Origin: Romboutsia hominis
GTDB lineage: Bacteria > Bacillota > Clostridia > Peptostreptococcales > Peptostreptococcaceae
Assembly: GCF_900002575.1 (NCBI RefSeq)
Contig: NZ_LN650648.1
Span: 2,395,565 to 2,459,564, forward strand
Direction: 5' to 3'
Length of the DNA stretch: 64,000 bases
Shown here: positions 35,279 to 43,336 of the stretch, piece by piece
Layout: every line of letters starts with the position of its first letter
Position numbering within the stretch: the first letter of the stretch is position 1
Program-made: the position numbers and the translations under genes
The notes under the pieces: model-generated
The model's input: the letters and a program-made list of their open reading frames with translations, nothing else
Database searches by the model: none
Told to the model about the DNA's origin: nothing

Positions 35279-35449
35279 ATGTTTAGTGAATGTAAGCTTC
35301 TTAAATTTGAAGGTGAAAAACCTACGTCTAAGGACTTTGATAAGATAATGGAAATTGCTAGTGTAGTTTTTTCTAGTGATAATTTTAGTTCTGAAGAAAA
35401 GAAAGATCTTTATATGAAAATTAGTCTTATGTATGAAATGTATAAATAA
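35279..35449 (+). CDS. Small protein of unknown function (paralogue of the gene at 26.5 kb)
   Basis: 56 residues: MFSECKLLKFEGEKPTSKDF, then DKIMEIASVVFSSDNFSSEE and KKDLYMKISLMYEMYK. Acidic, helical, without signal or membrane segment. Related to the 65-residue protein at 26523 in its core. AGGGGGATT precedes the ATG, and a perfect terminator overlaps its stop codon, so it is a self-contained single-gene unit. Family not recognised. Confidence 0.7.
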   Translation: MFSECKLLKFEGEKPTSKDFDKIMEIASVVFSSDNFSSEEKKDLYMKISLMYEMYK

Positions 35450-35477
35450 AAGCTAGGCAAATGTCTAGCTTTTATTT
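35444..35477. terminator. Terminator containing the stop codon of the 56-residue gene
   Basis: 13-bp perfect stem AAATAAAAGCTAG / CTAGCTTTTATTT with an 8-nt loop. The left arm includes the last sense codon and TAA. Confidence 0.88.
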
Positions 35478-35537
35478 TACTTGTTTTAATTATATATTAC
35501 ATATCTTTATAAGATTGTAATAGTCTTATATAATAAA

Positions 35538-36251
35538 TTACTGATGTTCGTGAACATGACATTTATGACAAAGTGCTATAAGATTTTTATCCCTACAGTC
35601 ACTTTTGCAACTATTTATATGATGAACTTCTAGTTCCTATCTTCTGTTAGAAAAATCTTTGCCACATTTTTCACATTTCCAATTGACCTTTTTTCTATAG
35701 GTTCTAGATAATTCATTCCAATTCTTAGGATACTCATTATCCTCTTTTATTATCCAACTTTTAATTTCAACATCTTTTGGTAAAAAACTCTTTTTCCTTC
35801 TGTTTTCCTCTAAAAACTTTTCTAGAGAAAATCTATTATAAATTTTATCTTTTTTAGCATAGTTATGTCCCGCTTTTTTGTAACCTTCATAGTCTAATTT
35901 TCTAAGACAAGATCTACATACCCTTATATGAGAAGAAGTATTCTTTTCCATAATACAATGTGTTTTTTTATTAATAAGAGTTACATTAAAGTTTTCATCA
36001 TGTTTTCTAGTTATAACATATCTATCTATTTTATTTTTATCTTTTCTTTCTTGTAATGTATCTCACCATTCTATATGATATTTATATTCATAATCTGATG
36101 TATAATATTGATCTCTAACATATAAAACAACATTTACATTACCAACCCTTGTTCTATCTTGCGATAATTTCATATTATTAGAAAATGCATTTACATTTAA
36201 CTGACTACTATCCTTTGTCCACTTGCTTGAAGTATGTTCGATTCTAGCTTT
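35538..36251 (-). pseudogene. HNH endonuclease gene broken by in-frame stops
   Basis: One continuous minus-strand frame encodes a protein ending in WKCEKCGKDFSNRR, stop, ELEVHHINSCKSD, then RDKNLIALCHKCHVHEHQ: an intact-looking HNH motif with zinc-binding cysteines that is cut by TAG at 35637-35639. A TGA at 36063-36065 and a TAG at 36252-36254 interrupt the upstream part. The 104-residue piece 35637-35951 has no catalytic site, so it is not reported as a gene. Belongs to the decayed mobile stretch. The phage HNH role is family knowledge. Confidence 0.8.
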
Positions 36252-36262
36252 CTATACTAATC

Positions 36263-36620
36263 TCACTTTATCATAATTCGTTCTATTATGTATGTATATA
36301 ATATTATACTAAAATCAATACTTCTAATTCTTTTAGTTGTTGAATAATCTGGAGCTGAAGCTCTGTCTAATAAATACATAAATTTGATATATCTTATGCA
36401 TACTTTTTCAATTTCTCTAGATGAATACATACAGTTCATATTTACATAAATTACAATATTCAACATATTTTTTTGGATTATTATATTTCCTCTAATTTAA
36501 GAATAAGTCTTGTATAACTTTTCTAATTTAATCTCCTCAATAATTTGTCTTAATAAACTAATTAAATCATCTTTCAGAATTCTACAATCAACATTTAATA
36601 GTAGTTTAAATTTATAATTA
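36263..36620 (-). pseudogene. IS1182-type transposase remnant (N-terminal part)
   Basis: The minus-strand frame reads LLLNVDCRILKDDLISLLRQ, IIEEIKLEKLYKTYS, stop, and then NMCMYSSREIEKV-like sequence (NMNCMYSSREIEKVCIRYIKF, MYLLDRASAPDYSTTKRIRS). This is the conserved N-terminal pattern of IS1182-family DDE transposases (…DLYKTYS…YSSREIE…FMYLL…APDHSTIARFR). One in-frame stop lies inside, and the catalytic part is absent because the frame runs into the HNH pseudogene region. Confidence 0.7.
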
Positions 36621-36721
36621 TAACTATAGTAGTATAACCAATTTGTTTAGTATTTTATTTTGCATATAACTATTATACAAAACCACAATCTTCTTTTAAA
36701 TTTTGGCTTATTTTTATAAAA

Positions 36722-36757
36722 AAAAGGCGTCGCCCTATTTTTAGTGCGACAGCCCTT
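36722..36757 (-). terminator. Terminator of the second S-layer-type CWB2 gene
   Basis: GC-rich stem GGC(T)GTCGC / GCGACGCC with one bulged T, followed by T8 on the minus strand. Confidence 0.8.
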
Positions 36758-36796
36758 ACATCATTTCTTATTATTCATAGTAATAATATAATTAAA

Positions 36797-38449
36797 TTAA
36801 GCTTTTGTAGTAAATATACGTTCTATAAATTTAACAACAGATCTTGATACGCCATGACCTATGTTGAAAGCTTTACTAGATAATAACTCTTTATCTTTTA
36901 CTTGTACATTACTTCTTATAGCAGTTTCTTGAGATTTAGTTATATTATTTGTTCCTAAAACTACAGGAACATTCATTTTAGCTGCTAATGGTCCTGCTGA
37001 TAATGCATCTACTAATACTTTATCTTGAGCTATTAATAAACCTTCTGAACCTTTGTGGAATTCATTTATTACAGCAGCATTAGTTTCTTGTATATTTGCT
37101 CCGTCTATTCTTTGAGCTTGATCTACAACGATTTTATCAAGCTGTTGTTCAACATTTTTGTCTACTGCATAAGTTCCACCTATTATAGTACCTCTTGTAT
37201 TCTGCTTTTCTATCCATATTTTAACATCGTCAGCAATTCTATTCTTATCTATTAATAATATTGGTTGCTCTACTTGACCAGCATGAGAAGCTATAGATAA
37301 TGCATCTGCCTCTCCATTGTATCCACCTGCAACATATACATCATTTATTTTCTTTCCTTCAGTTTTTACTACCTCTTCTAGAGTTTTTGCTATTTCAAAA
37401 GATGTTCTAGTTCTATCTGATCCAGATATTCTCTTAACATTTAATCCCATACCTTCTAATTCTTTTATAACATCATTACTAACATGAGATTCTCCACCTA
37501 CGATTATAACATTTCTAGCTTGTAATCTATCTATTTCAGTCTTTGTGAAGTTGTTAACTTTATTCTTCTCAGTTAATAATATAGGTGCATCTAATGCTGA
37601 TGCTAATGGTGTTGCTGCTAATGCGTCTGGAGTACCATTCCATCCTGCTATTACTACTGTATTTGCAGAACCGTCTACCCATCCTTCTTGACTTACTTGT
37701 GCAGCAGTTTCGCATCTATCTATTCCTGCTAAAGACCCTATTGCAGAATCTTCTGTATTAACTGAAGGTGTTCCCCATACTGTTAATATAAATGATTGAG
37801 TATTTCCTGAAACTGTTAGTTTTTTTCCTGTCTTGTTTCCATCAGCTACTGTTTCAGTTTTTGTTATCTTAGATTGATCTTTTTTAAAGTGTTCTTTTAA
37901 TCTTTCACCCATTTCGCTATACTTTCCATTTGATTTAAATAATAAGTTAGCATCTATATTATATTCATTAACATTAGTTTTAGTAGTTATAGTTATTTGA
38001 GCTACTAATTTTTCCGGTAAGTTATTTCCCTTTACATCATGATCATAAGTAACTTCTACTATATCATTTCTATTAGTAGTCGGATTCCATCTAGTTTCAA
38101 ATTCTTTTCTATGTCCTCTATCAACTACTTTTATTATTTCTTTTCCCGCTTCACTAGTTCTTTCCACTCTATAAACCGGAACATTTTGACTAGTTTCACC
38201 TAGTGAATTCTTTTCAAATTTTACATATCTTACAGTATACTCGCCTTGACTATTTGTTGTTTTTCTATCTGCGCTATACATTATCTTTTCTGCTTCAGCT
38301 AATTTTTCATTTATTTTTGCTATCTTTTCAGTTTCTCCACTAGATACTTCTATATTCTGAACTCCTGAAGTATTTGCAAATGCTGGAGCAACACTAGTTG
38401 CAACCGTAGTAAATGCCATTGCCATTGCTATATTCTTTTTCTTTAACAT
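36797..38449 (-). CDS. CWB2 surface protein, second S-layer-type protein
   Basis: 550 residues. Signal peptide 1-25 (VAPAFA), an N-terminal domain with charged beta-rich sequence (26-235), then three CWB2 repeats (about 238-545: LAGIDRCETAAQVS, ISGSDRTRTSFEIA, IDGANIQETNAAVI). Similar architecture and signal peptide to the 785-residue protein, and the same leader motif, so both probably belong to one regulon. The N-terminal domain is not recognised. GGGGAGG ribosome site. Likely exported by Sec/SecA2 and held on the wall polymer. Confidence 0.9.
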   Translation of the reverse strand: MLKKKNIAMAMAFTTVATSVAPAFANTSGVQNIEVSSGETEKIAKINEKLAEAEKIMYSADRKTTNSQGEYTVRYVKFEKNSLGETSQNVPVYRVERTSEAGKEIIKVVDRGHRKEFETRWNPTTNRNDIVEVTYDHDVKGNNLPEKLVAQITITTKTNVNEYNIDANLLFKSNGKYSEMGERLKEHFKKDQSKITKTETVADGNKTGKKLTVSGNTQSFILTVWGTPSVNTEDSAIGSLAGIDRCETAAQVSQEGWVDGSANTVVIAGWNGTPDALAATPLASALDAPILLTEKNKVNNFTKTEIDRLQARNVIIVGGESHVSNDVIKELEGMGLNVKRISGSDRTRTSFEIAKTLEEVVKTEGKKINDVYVAGGYNGEADALSIASHAGQVEQPILLIDKNRIADDVKIWIEKQNTRGTIIGGTYAVDKNVEQQLDKIVVDQAQRIDGANIQETNAAVINEFHKGSEGLLIAQDKVLVDALSAGPLAAKMNVPVVLGTNNITKSQETAIRSNVQVKDKELLSSKAFNIGHGVSRSVVKFIERIFTTKA

Positions 38450-38482
38450 GTTCGTTCCTCCCCAAAATTATATAAAATAATT

Positions 38483-38544
38483 ACATCTCTTTATTTATGT
38501 AAATTCCGTCTACCATATTTCTCACAAAGTTGTATTTCTCACAC
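38483..38544 (-). promoter_or_regulatory. 5' leader motif complementary to the twin small RNAs (target 2)
   Basis: Reading down the minus strand: GTGTGAGAAATAC (38544-38532), a second copy TGTGAGAAATA (38526-38516) 18 bp later, then AAAGAGATGT (38492-38483). The first is a perfect 13-base complement of small RNA B, and AAAGAGATGT complements ACATCTCTTT of both RNAs. The first copy begins within a few bases of the predicted transcript start. Confidence 0.65.
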
Positions 38545-38553
38545 AAGTAGATG

Positions 38554-38559
38554 ATAATA
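38554..38559 (-). promoter_or_regulatory. Predicted -10 of the second S-layer-type gene
   Basis: TATTAT (38559-38554) in an AT-rich context, with no clear -35. The start would fall near 38547, just before the leader motif. Confidence 0.45.
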
Positions 38560-38561
38560 TA

Positions 38562-38895
38562 ATCTCTTGTAATTTTCACCTATTTTTGTTTTACATTTTT
38601 CTGCATATTATTACATTATCTTCTTTATATTTTTAATTTTTCTATTTTTATACATTTTTCTATATTTTTCATCGTTTCATCCCTGTCTTTTTATGTCATA
38701 AATATTATTTTTATTTTATAAATATTTTAATTTTAAAATGTTTTTGTCGTAAAATGTATTACACTTTTTTACTAACTTGATGTGACTTTTTATGACTAAC
38801 TGTAATCTTTTTGCCAATTCTATAACCAAGACCACTTATATCTTTTTTTGAATACATTTTTATTTGTTCAAATTATTCAATACGCTAAATAATAA
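38562..38895. other. AT-rich intergenic region, nothing seen
   Basis: Between the promoter of the CWB2 gene and the terminator of the zinc-ribbon gene. No gene-like frame and no Spo0A box, in contrast to the other S-layer-type promoter. Confidence 0.5.
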
Positions 38896-38930
38896 TAAAA
38901 AAGAAGGCTCAAAAAATTTTGACCTTCTTC
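38896..38930. terminator. Terminator of the zinc-ribbon/DUF4352 gene
   Basis: Imperfect hairpin AGAAGG(c)TCAAAA / TTTTGACCTTCT with T/A-rich flanks, downstream of the gene ending at 38959. Confidence 0.7.
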
Positions 38931-38958
38931 TCTTTATTCATTATATTTTTATGTGTAT

Positions 38959-39567
38959 TTATTTAAGTTTAACTACTACTTGATTACCTCCTAATGAGCT
39001 ATCAAATTGTAATTCTAATCCTGTTGCATCTTTAGGAACTTCAACTACATATTCTCCAGTCATTTTTCTTCCTGGTCCTATTGTTCCATCTAATTGACCG
39101 TTAGCATTTTCTACTATAGTTTGTTTCATAGCTCTTCCATCTTTATCTACTACTTTAAACATTAGCACAGATGATACAGTTTGTTCTTTATCTGATATAT
39201 TTTCTACTGTTGCATCTACGTATAAAAATTCATTACCTTCTTGTGGCTTTATAAAGTCACTTCCATTTGTAGTTTTTACTTCGTTTACTGTTATTTTAAA
39301 TTTATCTAATTCAATAGTATCTCCTATATTGAATACTTCTGTTTTATTACTTTTTTCTTCTTTTGTTACTATAGGTTTATCTTCTGAAACTAATTTTGGT
39401 TTGTTTGAACCAGCCCCTCCAATTGCAGCTATTATTATTACAACTAAAACCCAAAACCATATCTTTTTATAAAATGGTTTAGAATTTTTTGCCCCACATT
39501 TAGGACACGCTTTTGCGTTAGATGCTATTTCATTACTGCAGCTTTTACAATTTATTAATTTTGCCAT
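38959..39567 (-). CDS. Zinc-ribbon membrane protein with extracellular DUF4352 domain
   Basis: 202 residues. The N-terminal zinc ribbon (CKSCSNEIASNAKACPKCG, four Cys) is cytoplasmic. One membrane helix (about 34-50, IWFWVLVVIIIAAIGG) follows, then an Ig-like DUF4352 domain outside (about 75-202; VNEVKTTNG, LYVDATVENISDKEQTV, VVEVPKDATGLELQF). Such proteins are widespread in Firmicutes with no proven role. Single gene with its own terminator. Confidence 0.88.
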   Translation of the reverse strand: MAKLINCKSCSNEIASNAKACPKCGAKNSKPFYKKIWFWVLVVIIIAAIGGAGSNKPKLVSEDKPIVTKEEKSNKTEVFNIGDTIELDKFKITVNEVKTTNGSDFIKPQEGNEFLYVDATVENISDKEQTVSSVLMFKVVDKDGRAMKQTIVENANGQLDGTIGPGRKMTGEYVVEVPKDATGLELQFDSSLGGNQVVVKLK

Positions 39568-39746
39568 TATGTAATCCTCCTACAAGTTGTCTATATTTTT
39601 TAAGTCCAAGGTATATTATACATATTTACTTTGTAGTTTTTTGTCATTTATTGTTAGAATTAGAACTTTTTTATAATTTTTTCTTAATAAAAAAGGAACA
39701 TCAATGAAGTCCCTTATTTGTATTAATATATTTTAGTTTAAATCTA

Positions 39747-41037
39747 TTATTGTGCATCCTTTAGTGATGTATTCCAGATTACACCTACTTTTTCAGTTTC
39801 AGTTTTTCCATTTACATTAACGTCTAAAGTAAGTTCCATAGTTAGATATTTTATCTCCATGTCGCCTAGTATTGTACTTCCTTTTATATTCGTTTCTTTG
39901 AAAAATTTTGTAAGCCCAAGTATATCTATATCTAGACCATCTAAATTAATTTTTTCACCTGACTGTGTAGATATTTTATTTAATACTCTATCACCTATAA
40001 ATGCTTCTAATTCTTTTTTATTAGCTGTATTAGATGTAGTATAATTAATATTATATTGTGGTTTATCTTTACCTACACGATTCACAATATCTAATCCTTT
40101 TATAGTAACTTGAGTATTATTTTTTGTATTTTTATTTAATACTCTATAATTATCCTTTATAAAACTTCCATTCATATTTTGTGGTTGATCTTTAACTAAG
40201 CTATACTGTAATGACTCTATATCAGTAATATTTGGTATTAAATCAACATCTATTGAAGATTTACAAATAATTTCACCATTAGTTAATACATTCTTAGGGT
40301 CATATTTTGATTCGATAATAGGCTTTACATCTGGTTTTACAACGTATACATTTATCTTTCCAGGGTATAAATTTTTCGGTATTGTTAGTGAGTTTAATTG
40401 CCCATTTTCTTGTGTATAGCCAATTTCAGCATTCATTATTGCAGGATTTGAACTTCTACCTACTAGATTTCCATATACTTCGAATCTTCCTAGTACAATG
40501 TCTTTACCTTCATAGTATCCACTATCTTCTACTCCTGTTTCAATATATATAATTTGATCATTCAGACCCTTAAAGCGTTCAAAATTAGTATTTACTTTTC
40601 TTCCAGTTTCACCATAATATACATTATCACTTAGAGCACCAAATTCTGTTGTTAAATTAGCTACTTTTAGCTTATATATCACTATCTCCTACTTGTTCTA
40701 CATCTAAAACTGTTCTAGTATTTACAAATTCACCATATTTATCTATTTTAGGAACATTTTAAATTCCATACCTTTTAATTCAAGAGCTTCACTATTTTCA
40801 TATTTTATTGTAATTTCATCATTTTTGTTATTGCTGTTATCTTTTATTGTATTAGAATTTATTTTTATAACATTATTTGCTTCTAATTCTCCACTAAATA
40901 GTGTCACTAATTTATTTTCCTTTGTATATGCTGTTTTTTCTATATTTATTGTACTTTTAGCTTCATTATTTGATATTACGCTTATTTCATTTGATATATT
41001 ATTTACAGCACTATTTATCTTTTCATCTATTTTTGTT
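39747..41037 (-). pseudogene. Broken gene for a large extracellular-type protein
   Basis: The minus strand encodes one protein spread over three frames. The first part runs from about 41037 (TKIDEKINSAVNNIS ... ELKGMEFK), a second short stretch reads NVPKIDKYGEFVNTRTVLDV, and from a GTG at 40682 an open frame of 311 codons continues (YKLKVANLTTEFGALSDNVYYGET ... VIWNTSLKDAQ). Each junction fits a small indel, and the 5' end is missing because a stop precedes it and no signal peptide is present. The repetitive beta-rich sequence suggests a surface protein. Family not recognised. The 3' part alone (39747-40682) could still be translated. Confidence 0.7.
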
Positions 41038-41127
41038 TATTAAAGTAATAACTATATATCTAAGATTTCTTTTATATATGGTATAATATTTATTTGGATA
41101 TATTACATTTTACAAGGAGTTGACATT

Positions 41128-42213
41128 TTGAGAGACAAAAAACTAGATATTTATCGTGGTCTTATAATGATGTATGTAGTTGGAGTTATACATACTCTAT
41201 TTTGGTTCCCTGTTTCTAATCACGTTTTAAAGTCACTTTTCTTATTTGAAATGGCTGTGGTATTTTTTATTACTGGTGCTAGTTATTCACTTAGCTCAAA
41301 AAAAAGCTACATTAAATACCTTATATCTCGTGTGCCAAGGGTTATAGTTCCATATCTTATTTTTGGACTATTTGTTATTTTCATTCAATATATAGCTTAT
41401 ATTTTAGGAACTTCTATTACTGATTCTCCTATAAATATATTTGTATATGATACACTACATCCTTTAAAGAAACCTGGGATTTTCATACCTTTTATTACTT
41501 GGCATTTATGGTTTATGCCTGTGTACTTATTGTTAGTACCTTTCATACCCCCAATGTTTAAGTTATTTGAAAGTCTAAAAGGTATTTTTAAATTTATCCC
41601 TTTATTATTTATTGCAATATTAGTATTCTATTTTGAAAATACTACTCTTAATATTGATTTTAAAAGTGTTATTTTCTATGCTTTTTGGATTTATACAGGA
41701 TTTTTCTATACAAAATTTAAGGATGTTAATATTTCAGTAGTCAAAAATATAGCTATATCTTTGATTCTTTTTATAGCTTTAGTTTTAATTGTTAAGGGTG
41801 ATAGATATGTTTTAAATATGTCTACTAATAAATTCCCTCCAAATTTTGCATTCTTAGTTTTTACTATGACTGCTTTTAGCTTTTTATATATGTTTAGAAA
41901 AGTTATATTAAAATTTGGGGATTTACCTTATATAAGAAATATTGTTGATATTTATAGTGCTTATGGTTTTACCCTTTATTTATATCAACCTTTTACTTAT
42001 TTATTACTACAGCCTATTTATCTATATTTATTTAATTTAACTGGATACAACTTTGTTTTAAGATGTGCTTTAACTCTTATAAATATTGTTGCTGTTATTT
42101 TAATTAATATTATATTTGCAAAAACTTTTGGTAGGTTTGAGAATTTTAAGCTTAAATTTAATTCATCTAATATAAATATAAAAAATAATATGGATATGAA
42201 AAAAGCGTCATAA
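41128..42213 (+). CDS. Acyltransferase family 3 membrane protein (copy 2)
   Basis: 361 residues, about ten membrane segments. Same motifs as copy 1 (KLDIYRGLIMMYVVGVIHTLFW, FITWHLWFMPVYLLLVPF), with very high similarity along the whole length. Start is TTG at 41128, preceded by AAGGAG at 8 nt; copy 1 uses ATG at the equivalent place. Predicted O-acyltransferase for a surface glycan. Convergent with the GtrA gene and separated from it by two bases. Confidence 0.88.
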   Translation: MRDKKLDIYRGLIMMYVVGVIHTLFWFPVSNHVLKSLFLFEMAVVFFITGASYSLSSKKSYIKYLISRVPRVIVPYLIFGLFVIFIQYIAYILGTSITDSPINIFVYDTLHPLKKPGIFIPFITWHLWFMPVYLLLVPFIPPMFKLFESLKGIFKFIPLLFIAILVFYFENTTLNIDFKSVIFYAFWIYTGFFYTKFKDVNISVVKNIAISLILFIALVLIVKGDRYVLNMSTNKFPPNFAFLVFTMTAFSFLYMFRKVILKFGDLPYIRNIVDIYSAYGFTLYLYQPFTYLLLQPIYLYLFNLTGYNFVLRCALTLINIVAVILINIIFAKTFGRFENFKLKFNSSNINIKNNMDMKKAS

Positions 42214-42226
42214 TTTTATGACGCTT
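42203..42226. terminator. Shared terminator that encodes both C-termini of convergent genes
   Basis: Perfect 11-bp palindrome AAGCGTCATAA / TTATGACGCTT with a 2-nt centre, flanked by A and T runs. The left arm is the end of the acyltransferase gene (...Lys-Ala-Ser-stop) and the right arm is the end of the GtrA gene (...Gln-Ala-Ser-stop). Confidence 0.9.
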
Positions 42227-42623
42227 GTTTTTTAAATATTATTACTTTGCTTAGTACATAGTTTAATACTATTACTAATATGTTTGTAAATATCTTTGTT
42301 ATAAAGTCATTTATTCCCATCATATCTATCATCACATACATTAATATCATTTCCATTACGCCTGATAATAGTCTACAACTTACAAATGACGTAAATTCTT
42401 TTATTAAAAATTTTAGCTCTGTATTATTACTTTCAAATACAAAAAACTTATTTGTTATATATGCAAATATTACTGCTACTATCCATGCTATTATATTTGC
42501 TACCATATAGTTTAGTTCTATTATTCTTGTTAATCCTATATATGTAGCTATATTAACACCTACTGTTAGTCCCCCAAAGACTAAATACATGATGCTTTCT
42601 CTATACTTTTTTAATATATCCAT
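42216..42623 (-). CDS. GtrA family membrane protein
   Basis: 135 residues, four membrane segments. YRESIMYLVFGGLTVGVNIATYIGLTR and NYMVANIIAWIVAVIFAYITNKFFVF are GtrA (PF04138) signatures. GtrA-like proteins are thought to flip polyprenyl-phosphate-linked sugars to the outer face. In this operon it would flip the lipid-pentose made by the UbiA/HAD pair. Confidence 0.9.
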   Translation of the reverse strand: MDILKKYRESIMYLVFGGLTVGVNIATYIGLTRIIELNYMVANIIAWIVAVIFAYITNKFFVFESNNTELKFLIKEFTSFVSCRLLSGVMEMILMYVMIDMMGINDFITKIFTNILVIVLNYVLSKVIIFKKQAS

Positions 42624-42683
42624 ATTATTCTCCTATTTAGTATTTAACCACCAATTTTTAATAATGGTGGTTAATGGTTATAG

Positions 42684-43328
42684 CTATGCTTTTTGTATAT
42701 ATTTATGATTTATTTTTTCTTTTATACTTCCATCTTTTTTGTTTACTAGATATGCATTTTTTACTAATTCAAACATTGGCATATCACTCATTGAATCTGA
42801 GTATGAATATGAATTTTCATAGTCTATTTCTATATCTAGTTTATTTAGTACTTCTTCAATTCTTTTTACTTTCTCTTTTCCCTTACAGTTGTTTCCTATT
42901 ATTTCATTTTTATATCTGTTATTTTCATATAATAATTCTGTACCTATCACTTCATCTGCATATTTATATTCTTTGAAATATTTCATATATGCTTTTGGTG
43001 ATGCAGTTATCATTATTATTGTTGAATCTTTTTTTGATTTTTCTATTATGTCTTTTATATTTTTATTTATCTTAACTTTTAATTTTTTATCAAAAAATTC
43101 TTTTAATTCTTCTTCACTAAAGTTTACTATTGGGCTAAATACAGCTTCTTTTGCTTTTTTCAAGCTAGTTAACTTTAATGCATACCCTACTAGAGTTATA
43201 AATATATATGGTATTTTTATTATTGTTTTTAATGGCTTTGTTTTTAGTGAGTATAGTATAAAGTCTATCATACTATCTGTATTTATTACTGTATAGTCTA
43301 TATCTAGTAATAGTACTTTCTTTTTCAT
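42684..43328 (-). CDS. HAD-superfamily (HAD-IB) phosphatase
   Basis: 214 residues from the ATG at 43328, which follows AGGAGG closely and begins MKKKVLLLDIDYTVINTDSM; an upstream in-frame start (43370) would add 14 residues and lacks a ribosome site. The nucleophile motif DxDxT reads DIDYT, motif II is ITASPKAYM and motif III is YSDSMSDMPMF. A membrane-associated-looking insert (KTIIKIPYIFITLVGYALKL) follows motif I. Placed between UbiA and GtrA genes it is the best candidate for removing the 5-phosphate from polyprenyl-phosphoryl-5-phosphoribose (inference). Confidence 0.85.
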   Translation of the reverse strand: MKKKVLLLDIDYTVINTDSMIDFILYSLKTKPLKTIIKIPYIFITLVGYALKLTSLKKAKEAVFSPIVNFSEEELKEFFDKKLKVKINKNIKDIIEKSKKDSTIIMITASPKAYMKYFKEYKYADEVIGTELLYENNRYKNEIIGNNCKGKEKVKRIEEVLNKLDIEIDYENSYSYSDSMSDMPMFELVKNAYLVNKKDGSIKEKINHKYIQKA

Positions 43329-43336
43329 ATACCCTC

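Noticed and set aside
35637..35951. Independent 104-residue protein
   Set aside because: It is a middle fragment of an HNH gene interrupted by stops; the catalytic motif lies behind its stop codon.
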